Shown in pieces: positions 27,430-36,138 of a stretch of 64,000 nucleotides of DNA. The stretch spans positions 1-64,000 of the forward strand of contig JALQUF010000004.1 in NCBI GenBank assembly GCA_023263855.1, given 5' to 3'. This DNA is from Yoonia sp. (GTDB lineage: Bacteria > Pseudomonadota > Alphaproteobacteria > Rhodobacterales > Rhodobacteraceae). How positions within the stretch are numbered: the stretch's first letter is position 1; the number at the start of each line of letters is the position of its first letter. The translations under genes were made by a program, and so were the position numbers. The notes beneath the pieces were generated by a model that ran no database searches, was not told the DNA's origin, and saw only the letters and a program-made list of their open reading frames with translations.

Positions 27430-27968
27430 ACCATGTCCTCCTGTTCTTTGAGGGCGCGCAGCGCCTTTTTGGCCTCTGAGATGCGCCAACTGATGGTGCC
27501 CTCCGAGATGCCCAAGACTTCGGCGGCCTGCGCATGCGTCATGTCATCCAGCACCAGCGCGAGTGTGTCGCGCAGGTCATCGGACAACCGGTTCATGGCC
27601 GTGATCAGCCAATCCAGTTTTTCGTCTGTATCGGCGTTCGCGGCGGTCCGGTTGATTTCCCAATCCCCCCAGCCCGCCGTGGCGTTGGCATAGGTTGCGC
27701 GTTTGCGGCGTTGATCGTGGGCTGCATTGACCGCGACGCGGTAGAGCCATGTGGTGACTTTGGCGCGGCGTTGATAGCTGGCGAGTTTTGCAGGCAGCGC
27801 TGCACAAATATCCTGGGTGAGGTCTTCGGCCGCACTCCGCGACCCCGTGATGCGAAAGCAAAACGCAAAGAGCCGGTCATAGTGCCGGTCAAGCAAGCTA
27901 GCAAAAGCCGCGCCGTCGCCGGCTGCGGCTGCTGTTGCTAGGTCCTCATCGCTTGTCATCATGCGCAT
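27426..27968 (-). CDS. ECF-type RNA polymerase sigma factor
   Basis: Region 2 DRLFAFCFRITGSRSAAEDLTQDI and region 4 HAQAAEVLGISEGTISWRISEAKKAL; start position uncertain by a few codons. Confidence 0.9.
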   Translation of the reverse strand: MRMMTSDEDLATAAAAGDGAAFASLLDRHYDRLFAFCFRITGSRSAAEDLTQDICAALPAKLASYQRRAKVTTWLYRVAVNAAHDQRRKRATYANATAGWGDWEINRTAANADTDEKLDWLITAMNRLSDDLRDTLALVLDDMTHAQAAEVLGISEGTISWRISEAKKALRALKEQEDMV

Positions 27969-28041
27969 CACGGTGGTTTGACGCGCGCAATTGGTCAATC
28001 CTTGGATGAGGTAGCCGCTTTTTTAAAGATTGTGAGAGTGC

Positions 28042-28067
28042 GTAAGGTGGATCATGATCCACCTTAC
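28042..28067. repeat. 26-bp palindromic repeat GTAAGGTGGATCATGATCCACCTTAC, copy 1
   Basis: Perfect palindrome; 25/26 identical to 38425-38450. Confidence 0.75.
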
Positions 28068-28075
28068 GTTTCGAC

Positions 28076-29554
28076 CTACACGCTTGTGCAGATGTACTTC
28101 ATTTCCAGATAGTCTTCGATCCCGTGGCTGGATCCTTCACGGCCAAGACCGGATTGCTTCACGCCACCGAACGGGGCCACCTCGGTCGAGATGATCCCGG
28201 TGTTCACACCCACAATGCCGTACTCCAACGCCTCGGCGACCTTGGTGACACGGCTCAGATCATTGGCGTAGAAATAGCAGGCCAAGCCAAAGATCGTGTC
28301 GTTTGCCTGTGCGATCACATCGTCCTCATCTTCGAACTTGAAGAGCGGCGCGAAAGGACCGAAGGTTTCATCGGTGCTGACCAGCATGTCTTTGGTGGCA
28401 TTGGCAACGATGGTCGGTTCAAAGAACTGCCCGCCAAGGTCGTGTGGTTTGCCGCCTGTCAGAATCTCGGCCCCTTTTGACAGGGCATCTTCCAGATGTG
28501 ATTGGACCTTTGTGACGGCCTTGGGCTCGATCAGTGGCCCCAAGGTGGTACCATCGGTCAGGCCGTCGCCGACCCGCAGTGCTTCGACCGCCGCTTTGAA
28601 TTTCGCGGCGAATGCGTCGTAGACGCCTGCCTGCACATAAATGCGGTTCGCACAGACGCAGGTTTGGCCGTTGTTGCGGAATTTACAGGCGATGGCGCCT
28701 TCGACGGCAGCGTCAAGATCGGCGTCGTCAAAGACGATGAAGGGGGCATTGCCGCCCAATTCCATCGAGCATTTGATGACCTGATCGGCGGCCTGCGCCA
28801 ACAGGATGCGCCCAACCTGGGTGGAGCCTGTGAACGTCAGTTTGCGCACGGCATGGTGTGCGCAAAACGCCTTGCCAACGGCAGGTGCATCCGAAGAGGT
28901 GATCACCGAAAAGAGGCCATCCGGCACGCCGGCTTCCTGCGCCAGCTTTGCCATCGCAAGGGCCGACAGCGGTGTCAGCTCGGATGGTTTGATGACAAAA
29001 CCACAGCCTGCGGCAAGGGCCGGGGCGACTTTGCGCGCGATCATGGCATTGGGAAAGTTCCACGGTGTGATGCCGACGGCAACACCGATTGGTTGCTTGA
29101 TCACTGTGATCCGTTTGTCGGCCATATGACCGGGGATTGTTTCGCCGTAGATGCGTTTTGCCTCTTCTGCAAACCACTCCACAAAGGATGCGCCATAGGC
29201 CACTTCGCCGCGCGCTTCTGCCAGTGGTTTACCCTGTTCGGCGGTCATGATGATGGCGAGGTCTTCTTGGTGCTCCATCATCAGGTCGAACCATTTGCGC
29301 AGCACTTTGGCGCGCTCTTTGGCGGCCAGGGCGGCCCAAGGCTTGCGTGCCTGATCTGCGGCGGCAATGGCTTGTGCCACTTCATCGACAGACAGATCAG
29401 GAACTTTCGCGATCACGTCGCCTCTTGCGGGGTTCGTGACATCAAATGTCTTGCCGCTGGCCGCTTGGACCCAGGCGCCTGCCACAAGCGTGTCTTGGCA
29501 GACCAGATCAGGGCGCGACAGCATGGATTTGAGGTTCGTAGATTCGTCAAGCAT
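28076..29554 (-). CDS. gabD: NAD(P)-dependent succinate-semialdehyde dehydrogenase
   Basis: ALDH motifs: MELGGNAPFIVFDDADLD, FRNNGQTCVCANR, FGGVKQSGLGREGS. Confidence 0.92.
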   Translation of the reverse strand: MLDESTNLKSMLSRPDLVCQDTLVAGAWVQAASGKTFDVTNPARGDVIAKVPDLSVDEVAQAIAAADQARKPWAALAAKERAKVLRKWFDLMMEHQEDLAIIMTAEQGKPLAEARGEVAYGASFVEWFAEEAKRIYGETIPGHMADKRITVIKQPIGVAVGITPWNFPNAMIARKVAPALAAGCGFVIKPSELTPLSALAMAKLAQEAGVPDGLFSVITSSDAPAVGKAFCAHHAVRKLTFTGSTQVGRILLAQAADQVIKCSMELGGNAPFIVFDDADLDAAVEGAIACKFRNNGQTCVCANRIYVQAGVYDAFAAKFKAAVEALRVGDGLTDGTTLGPLIEPKAVTKVQSHLEDALSKGAEILTGGKPHDLGGQFFEPTIVANATKDMLVSTDETFGPFAPLFKFEDEDDVIAQANDTIFGLACYFYANDLSRVTKVAEALEYGIVGVNTGIISTEVAPFGGVKQSGLGREGSSHGIEDYLEMKYICTSV

Positions 29555-29615
29555 AGTAGGCTCCCATAGATTTCGTGCTATCTGACCCATCTGGGGCCGT
29601 GCCGTAAAGGGGGAC

Positions 29616-30392
29616 ATGATGGATTTAGACGATGCTTACGCCAATGCAGCCCACATCCCGGGTGGTGAGGCCTATCCCGAAAAATGGTTGCATGCTGCGG
29701 CCACGTTTCGTGCGCAGACATTGTGCGAGCTGGATTTGCCTTACGGCGAAAGCCCGCGCCAACGCCTTGATCTGTTTCATCCGCCACGGCTGGCCAAAGG
29801 GATCGTTGTCTTTGTCCATGGGGGATACTGGCTGCGTTTTGACAAATCTTTCTGGTCGCATCTGGCTGCAGGGCCTTTGGCGCATGGGTGGGCTGTTGCG
29901 ATGCCGTCTTACGATCTGTGCCCTGACGTACGGATTACCGACATCGGCAACCAAATGGCGGCTGCCATTGCCTTGGCGGCTGATCGTGTGCCGGGGCCGG
30001 TGCGGCTTGTCGGACATTCGGCGGGTGGGCAGCTGGTGGCGCGCATGACCGCGCGGCGTTTCGGCGCGCAGTGGCAAGAGCGTTTGGCAAAAGTTGTCCC
30101 GGTTTCTCCGGTTGCGGATCTTGCGCCGCTGATGCGCACATCTATGAACATGGACTTGAAACTGGATGATGCAGAGGTGCAAAGCGAAAGCCCTGTTCAC
30201 CTGCCCAAGCCAGCGCTTCCTGTCACTGTTTGGGTAGGCTCAGACGAAAGACCGGTGTTTCTTGCGCAGGCGGCGGCGCTGGCAGATGCGTGGCATTGCG
30301 ATAAGGTCATCGCTGCAGGTAAACACCATTTTAACGTCATCGAAGAGCTTGCCGACCCCGATAGTGCGCTGACGACGACTCTCTTGGCTTAA
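29616..30392 (+). CDS. Alpha/beta hydrolase (kynurenine formamidase/esterase-like)
   Basis: VVFVHGGYWLRFDKSFW, LVGHSAGGQL nucleophile elbow. Confidence 0.85.
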   Translation: MMDLDDAYANAAHIPGGEAYPEKWLHAAATFRAQTLCELDLPYGESPRQRLDLFHPPRLAKGIVVFVHGGYWLRFDKSFWSHLAAGPLAHGWAVAMPSYDLCPDVRITDIGNQMAAAIALAADRVPGPVRLVGHSAGGQLVARMTARRFGAQWQERLAKVVPVSPVADLAPLMRTSMNMDLKLDDAEVQSESPVHLPKPALPVTVWVGSDERPVFLAQAAALADAWHCDKVIAAGKHHFNVIEELADPDSALTTTLLA

Positions 30393-30487
30393 GGCGCCGA
30401 GGGTTTGAGCTTGTGGCGGTAGACCTTAACGCATTCTCAACTTATGTTGCCTTAACTTGGTAAAACGCGCGACTCGCGCAAAATTGG

Positions 30488-30808
30488 ATGGTGTCTGATA
30501 TGGGGATTTCACGCGGTTTCATGATCGTTTTGGCTGCTGGCGCGTTGACCGCGTGTGAGCGGATGGGAAATGACGACAATGCGGTCGTTGATGGTGGCCT
30601 TGATGGCGGTTTTTTGCGTGATGGTGTGGCAAATGTCTGGATTGATCCCGATGGGTGCCAGCACTGGTACATCGATGACGGTATCGAAGGGTATATGACA
30701 CCGCGTTTGAACCGTGATGGCACGCCAAAATGTCAGGATACGCGTGGCGAAATCACGCTTAAAGACGGCAGCCAGATCCCGGCGGAACAAGAACCGTCAA
30801 GCACCTGA
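30488..30808 (+). CDS. Hypothetical lipoprotein
   Basis: MGISRGFMIVLAAGALTAC lipobox-like N-terminus. Confidence 0.7.
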   Translation: MVSDMGISRGFMIVLAAGALTACERMGNDDNAVVDGGLDGGFLRDGVANVWIDPDGCQHWYIDDGIEGYMTPRLNRDGTPKCQDTRGEITLKDGSQIPAEQEPSST

Positions 30809-30841
30809 TACTTGCCCCGCACTGGCAGAATGCATTTAAGA

Positions 30842-30867
30842 GGCATCGGCTCACCGGTGCCTTTTTT
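30842..30867 (+). terminator. Rho-independent-like terminator
   Basis: GGCATCGG-CTCA-CCGGTGCC followed by TTTTTTG. Confidence 0.7.
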
Positions 30868-30876
30868 GTTTGTGGT

Positions 30877-31506
30877 TCAACGCATTGGATCAAACTGCGC
30901 GCGTGTCATGGTGCAATCGCGGATCACATCATCCCCGCAATCCCGAAAGTCCAGATCACGGGTCAGACACACGCGTGCCTCTTGAATATAGCCGGATTTG
31001 CAGGTGATCGTGATCTGATCCGCCTCTAGCGTGGGGTTGTCTTCCAGGAATGCTTCTTCAATCAAAGACGCTGGAAGCGTGACGGTGGAAGACAAGGCGC
31101 GCAACACCTCGGGGCGGGTGATGCGCCCGAAGGCTTCGCGCGACAAGGCGAAATATGCGTCCGAGGACAAGCCAGAACAAACCCCATGCTTGCGCCATTG
31201 GTGCCACGCCAGACCGGATGTTCCCATGATATCTGCCATCGCCGCTGTGTCACTGCGGCTCGGCGGCCTTTCAGACGTGGGACAATTGGCGGGATAGCCA
31301 CGCTCATATTGTGGCCAAAGCCCGTGCAGAATCCAGCCAAATTCCGCCGATGGATCGCATTGGGGTGACTGGCGCGCATCACCTTCCAGTGCGCACCAGT
31401 TTGCCGACCACGAAAGTGACATGACGTAGTAATCAAAGTCTGCTGTCTGTGCCTGAACAGACAGCGGTGATGCCACCACGCACAGCAGGGCAAACAAGCG
31501 GTGCAT
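30877..31506 (-). CDS. Ribonuclease T2 family protein, secreted
   Basis: CAS1-like WILHGLWPQ and CAS2-like WHQWRKHGVC; signal peptide MHRLFALLCVVASPLSVQAQ. Confidence 0.92.
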   Translation of the reverse strand: MHRLFALLCVVASPLSVQAQTADFDYYVMSLSWSANWCALEGDARQSPQCDPSAEFGWILHGLWPQYERGYPANCPTSERPPSRSDTAAMADIMGTSGLAWHQWRKHGVCSGLSSDAYFALSREAFGRITRPEVLRALSSTVTLPASLIEEAFLEDNPTLEADQITITCKSGYIQEARVCLTRDLDFRDCGDDVIRDCTMTRAQFDPMR

Positions 31507-31642
31507 TTTGATCTTTCCTATTTTCATATGCACCATTATATAGACCCCAAGTTCCCCGACAATGCGAACCCGGCTGCAAAAGCAGTCAGCCCAACTTAAG
31601 GGTGCGGGAAAGGCTTGTCCGTTGATAAGATGGAGATGAAAG

Positions 31643-32401
31643 ATGTCCGATAAACCGATTATGGCAAAAGCGACCGCTGTTTGGCTTTGCGACAATACGA
31701 CACTGACCTTCAAGCAGATTGCCGATTTCTGCGGCTTTCACGAGTTGGAAGTGCAGGGCATTGCCGATGGTGATGTGGCCACCGGCGTCAAAGGCTTTGA
31801 CCCGATTGCCAACAACCAGTTAACCCAGGAAGAGCTTGATAAGGCCGAGGCCGATCCAACGCACAAGCTGAAGCTAAAGTTCTACGCGGCCGCCGCCGGT
31901 GAAGAAAAGCGCCGTGGCCCGCGGTACACGCCGCTGTCCAAGCGTCAGGACCGGCCTGCGTCGATTTATTGGTTGGTGAAATTCCACCCCGAGCTGACAG
32001 ACGGCCAGATTTCCAAACTGGTCGGCACAACCAAGCCAACCATTCAGGCGATCCGCGAACGGACGCACTGGAACATCAATAATATCGAACCGATTGATCC
32101 GGTTGCTTTGGGTCTGTGTAAGCAGTCCGAGCTGGACGCGGCGGTGCAAAAGGCCAACGCTAAGAAAGAAAAAGAAGGCTCGGTCATGTCTGATGACGAG
32201 CGTCGCAAACTGGTCAGCACAGAACAATCCTTGGGCATGGCAGCCGAGCCGAAGATGCCAAGTGCAATGGCCGGGCTTGAGACGTTCAGCCTGACAGAAA
32301 CGCGCGATGAAGAAGACGACGAAGAAAAGGCTGATGATCGCGATGTTTCGGATGCAGACAGCTTCTTTAATTTGCCTGACGATGACGACAGCAAAGACTG
32401 A
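31643..32401 (+). CDS. trcR: DUF1013 protein, TrcR-like cell-cycle transcriptional regulator
   Basis: KATAVWLCDNTTLTFKQIADFCGFHELEVQGIADGDVATGVKGFDPI...; acidic C-terminus. Confidence 0.88.
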   Translation: MSDKPIMAKATAVWLCDNTTLTFKQIADFCGFHELEVQGIADGDVATGVKGFDPIANNQLTQEELDKAEADPTHKLKLKFYAAAAGEEKRRGPRYTPLSKRQDRPASIYWLVKFHPELTDGQISKLVGTTKPTIQAIRERTHWNINNIEPIDPVALGLCKQSELDAAVQKANAKKEKEGSVMSDDERRKLVSTEQSLGMAAEPKMPSAMAGLETFSLTETRDEEDDEEKADDRDVSDADSFFNLPDDDDSKD

Positions 32402-32420
32402 TCTTTCAAAAGACCAAAGA

Positions 32421-32447
32421 AAAGGCGCCCACATTGGGCGCCTTTTT
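32421..32447 (+). terminator. Rho-independent-like terminator after trcR
   Basis: AAAGGCGCCC-ACATT-GGGCGCCTTTTT. Confidence 0.85.
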
Positions 32448-32474
32448 CGTTTCGACTACGTGGAACGCGACCGC

Positions 32475-33311
32475 TTATTCAGGATTAACGATTTCGGACA
32501 CCAACGTGGCAAGGCCATTTGCATCAAGCTGCATAGGGTCCGCATAAACCGTATACTCAGCCGATGCCTCCACGCGTTGCGGGTTTGTCCCTGCCGGCAA
32601 AGCCTCCAGATCAGTGATCCACAATTCATGCACGTCAAAGGACACCCGTGTAAGGACACAGTTACCCAACTGATCGCGCAGCGTGTCACAAACAGCCTGG
32701 GCCTGCGTAAGCATGGCAGCGCGGGTCTCGGTGTCATTGGGTGGACGCAGGTCGCCGCTATAAGGCAGGGTCGCCCGGGCATTGATCAACTGGCCATTTT
32801 CGACGCTTGACGGGTCGCCCAAGTCCACTGCCGGAACATAGGCAAGGCGGCCGTCCATGACCCATTTGCCTTCGCGGTTCTCGCGCGCCTGCGAATAGAC
32901 AAGGTCACAAGATGTGCCGATCGTCGCGACCACCTCGCTGCAATAGGGGATAAGCTGTGCAGGTGCGCGGGCGGCGGCATATAGCTCTAGAAATGCCGCG
33001 TCAGGTGCCTGTTCGCCAGCCAGAAGCAATTCCTCGGGGTTGAGGATTTTTTCGACTTGGACGTACCGCGCCCCTGTCATCTCATTTGGGATGAAAGTGT
33101 CGCGCAATGCGGGACGATCATTGAGCCATTGGAACGGGTCTGCGACCGCAATCTCTGCCTCGGGCACTGCTGGATCTGGGGCTTCAGGAATGTACTGTGC
33201 GGTCTGCTCACTGATCCAGCCGCCTACGTTCAGCCCACCGTAATTGAGCACCACGACAGGCAGGCCAAGGATCAGAAGAAAAATCACAAATGAAGTGCGG
33301 CCACCGATCAT
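32475..33311 (-). CDS. Hypothetical exported/membrane-anchored protein
   Basis: 278 aa with N-terminal hydrophobic anchor SFVIFLLILGLPVVVLNYGG; ATGA-type overlap with upstream gene. Confidence 0.75.
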   Translation of the reverse strand: MIGGRTSFVIFLLILGLPVVVLNYGGLNVGGWISEQTAQYIPEAPDPAVPEAEIAVADPFQWLNDRPALRDTFIPNEMTGARYVQVEKILNPEELLLAGEQAPDAAFLELYAAARAPAQLIPYCSEVVATIGTSCDLVYSQARENREGKWVMDGRLAYVPAVDLGDPSSVENGQLINARATLPYSGDLRPPNDTETRAAMLTQAQAVCDTLRDQLGNCVLTRVSFDVHELWITDLEALPAGTNPQRVEASAEYTVYADPMQLDANGLATLVSEIVNPE

Positions 33312-34612
33312 TGGCTGTCCCTTTCCATTGCTGGTGGGTTCAGGGCGCTGAAATCCCCCCCAATCGCGGCAGTCAGAAGATCCTGGTGCAGCCGTTCGGC
33401 TGCGGCATGACGCGATGCGCTATCACCGATCAGCAAATGGTCTGTTTCCATCAGATGAATATCGCTTCCCGCAAGGCCGTTATACGTGAAAGGTTCGGTA
33501 GGTACCGGGCCAAGCAACACATGGGCTGCGTCACGCGCTGTGACGGTATTGGCCGCGGCACCTACACCAAGCGCGCCGGTAAACCAGCGATTATAGGCCT
33601 CATAACCCTTTGTGTAGGAATACATCTGGTTTTGATAAAGCAGACTACCGGCCTCAGATTTGCGCGACCCGATCCAATCGGGTTGTGGGCTGCGCCACGG
33701 GCGGATCATACAGTCGCGCGGTGTATCATCGGCGCCGTACTGATGGGGCGGTAGAAAATCGCCAACCAGCAGTCCTTCGATGGTGGTGTCAGGTTGCAAA
33801 TTTGCAGCCCCTGAAAAATCCGACCCGATCAACGCCACATGCGCGATCTGCACGTCTGGCGCCGCGTGCAGGTTCCAGATAATGCCGGGGCCCATGTTTT
33901 GCAGAACAAGATAAAGCGGTGCAGAGGTATCGGTGACAAAAACATCCAGAACTGTCTTTTCGCCGCTCAGGTCCATGTCGTTGACAAGGTCAGCGCCATT
34001 TTGTGTGACGGCTTCGACATTCAGCAACAGCTGCTCTGCCAGTTGTTGATTTGAAAATGTATAAAGCGGAGCGGGCAAAAGCGCGTTTTCGATGCGCACG
34101 CCCATCACCTTCTCACTGCCAAGTGGCGTACGCAGATTGCACTGTGCGTTGCGGATGATTGGGATGATATCGCCAATCGCCGTGCTGTCGTCCGGCAAGC
34201 TGACCTGAGCCACAATGTTGTCAAGCATCACAGGTGTGTCGCCATCATGCACAACCGCTGGTGATTGCAGGGTTGGCCCCTGATCTGACATGGTCTCGGT
34301 TTCCGGGATCGCTTCGGGGGTGGCAAGGGCCGTTTCCATGCTGTCGTCAGGTGCAACGATGCTTGTCAGCGTATCTTTAAGATCCTGCGGCATGGCATTC
34401 CAGCCGTAGTACCCCCCTGCGCCAAGGGCACCCAGAATGATGATCCAAATCAATCCATTACGGATCGGGTGGCGTTCGCGCGGCGCGTTATAGTCAAAAT
34501 CAGTGATATCACGCTTTGCCCGGCCCTGGTCGGGATCCGTGGTTTCGCCCCGCTCGCGCGAAATCCGGCTAAGCCGCTGCGCAAAGTCCTCTTGCCGTCG
34601 ATCATTGGTCAT
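33308..34612 (-). CDS. Hypothetical membrane-anchored protein
   Basis: MTNDRRQEDFAQRLSRISRERGE..., single TM IRNGLIWIIILGALGAGGYYGW. Confidence 0.75.
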   Translation of the reverse strand: MTNDRRQEDFAQRLSRISRERGETTDPDQGRAKRDITDFDYNAPRERHPIRNGLIWIIILGALGAGGYYGWNAMPQDLKDTLTSIVAPDDSMETALATPEAIPETETMSDQGPTLQSPAVVHDGDTPVMLDNIVAQVSLPDDSTAIGDIIPIIRNAQCNLRTPLGSEKVMGVRIENALLPAPLYTFSNQQLAEQLLLNVEAVTQNGADLVNDMDLSGEKTVLDVFVTDTSAPLYLVLQNMGPGIIWNLHAAPDVQIAHVALIGSDFSGAANLQPDTTIEGLLVGDFLPPHQYGADDTPRDCMIRPWRSPQPDWIGSRKSEAGSLLYQNQMYSYTKGYEAYNRWFTGALGVGAAANTVTARDAAHVLLGPVPTEPFTYNGLAGSDIHLMETDHLLIGDSASRHAAAERLHQDLLTAAIGGDFSALNPPAMERDSQ

Positions 34613-34708
34613 GTTGCTCAAAGTCCTTCGTGACAGATTTCGCGTAGAGCAGGATTGGGGCAAGGCCTTTGCGAAGATGTGGCAATATCTTGGTCACAGC
34701 AGGTCTTG

Positions 34709-35302
34709 TCATAACGCTTTGCGCGCGTTGAGCGCGGCTGTGATTGTGCCATCGTCCAGATAATCCAATTCACCACCAACAGGTACGCCCTGCGCCAGCG
34801 ATGTGACAGTCACGCCAGGCAGTTGATCGGCGATGTAATGCGCCGTGGTTTGCCCGTCGATCGTGGCCCCCAAGGCAAGGATCACCTCGGTCACGTTCTC
34901 GGTCTTGATCCGGTCAATCAGTTTGGGAATGCGTAGTTCTTCGGGGCCGATTGCATCCAGCGCAGACAGGGTGCCGCCCAGCACATGGTAGCGGCCCTTG
35001 AACACCTGCGCCCGTTCCATCGCCCAAAGATCGGCCACGTCCTCAACCACGGCAATCTGGCCGGTGGCGCGTTTTTCTGCGCTGCAAATCTCGCAAATGT
35101 CCGTCGTGCAGACATTGCCGCAGTTCAGACATTCGCGCACGGTAGCCCCGACACGTTGCATCGTGTCCGCCAATGGCAGCAAGACCAACGACCGCTTCTT
35201 GATCAGATGCAACACCGCACGCCGGGCCGAACGCGGCCCAAGCCCCGGCAGTTTTGCCATCAGGGCAATCAGATTATCGAGGTCTTCTGTGCCGTTTGTC
35301 AT
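34709..35302 (-). CDS. recR: Recombination protein RecR
   Basis: [33 protein letters not shown] zinc finger, Toprim [12 protein letters not shown]. Confidence 0.95.
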   Translation of the reverse strand: MTNGTEDLDNLIALMAKLPGLGPRSARRAVLHLIKKRSLVLLPLADTMQRVGATVRECLNCGNVCTTDICEICSAEKRATGQIAVVEDVADLWAMERAQVFKGRYHVLGGTLSALDAIGPEELRIPKLIDRIKTENVTEVILALGATIDGQTTAHYIADQLPGVTVTSLAQGVPVGGELDYLDDGTITAALNARKAL

Positions 35303-35377
35303 TATGCTCACATTGGCGCAGATAGCGCGCGCGAAGTGTCGGCCCGTGAAGGCTCTTCGATGGGAACGCTGTGCTGC

Positions 35378-35722
35378 CTAGAACGGCAGGTTCATACCCG
35401 GTGGCAGACCAAGCCCTTCGGTCATCTTGCTCATTTCTTCCTGCGCACGCTCGGTTGCTTTGCTTTGCGCGTCTTTGATCGCAGCCAGGATCAGGTCTTC
35501 AACGACTTCTTTGTCGTCCCCGTTAAAGATCGACGGGTCAATATCGAGCCCCTTGAGTTCCCCTTTGGCAGTTGCTGTCGCTTTGACCAATCCCGCACCG
35601 CTAATGCCTTCGACCATGATCGTCTCAAGGTCTTCTTGCATCTGGGCCATCTTACCCTGCATTTCCTGCGCTTGCTTCATCATTTTGGCCATATCGCCAA
35701 GGCCACCAAGTCCTTTGAGCAT
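35378..35722 (-). CDS. YbaB/EbfC-family nucleoid-associated protein
   Basis: MLKGLGGLGDMAKMMKQAQEMQGKMAQMQEDLE; between recR and dnaX. Confidence 0.93.
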   Translation of the reverse strand: MLKGLGGLGDMAKMMKQAQEMQGKMAQMQEDLETIMVEGISGAGLVKATATAKGELKGLDIDPSIFNGDDKEVVEDLILAAIKDAQSKATERAQEEMSKMTEGLGLPPGMNLPF

Positions 35723-35736
35723 CTAATGATCTCCCG

Positions 35737-36138
35737 TCATGTTTTATCTCGTTTCAATGGTGCAGTGTAGAGCACCACGCCGACACACACCAGTGCGGCA
35801 AAGACGATGAAAAGCGTCGTATTGCCGATGCAGCCTTCGTTCATCGCAACTGCGCGCAGATCGCCATTTGTACCCCATCCGGTTGCCAGAAACGTCGACA
35901 GGCTCCATCCGACAACAACCACCAAACCGCCCCATTCGCTGCGAAACCGCACGGCAAGCGCTGTCGCTATGATCAGGATAAGGACGATCGGGGTTTGCAA
36001 AAGATAGAGAAACTCACCCCAAGCCGTGACTGTGGTGCCGTCCCAGTTTGGCCGCTGTGCCGCGCAAACCTCGGCCCATGCAGGGGCAGGGAACAGCACC
36101 GCTGCACCCCAGATCAGTCTTCGTCGAACGGGTCCCAT
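35737..36138 (-). CDS. Hypothetical membrane protein
   Basis: 133 aa, signal peptide/TM segments; overlaps the 3' end of dnaX by 25 bp. Confidence 0.6.
   Translation of the reverse strand: MGPVRRRLIWGAAVLFPAPAWAEVCAAQRPNWDGTTVTAWGEFLYLLQTPIVLILIIATALAVRFRSEWGGLVVVVGWSLSTFLATGWGTNGDLRAVAMNEGCIGNTTLFIVFAALVCVGVVLYTAPLKRDKT

Noticed and set aside
28502-29569. 355-aa plus-strand ORF antisense to gabD
   Set aside because: Shadow ORF from GC-rich codon bias; the gabD frame has clear ALDH motifs and the antisense translation has none
30424-30460. TTAAC...TTAAC pair upstream of the hypothetical lipoprotein as a CtrA site
   Set aside because: Spacing between half sites is much longer than 7 nt
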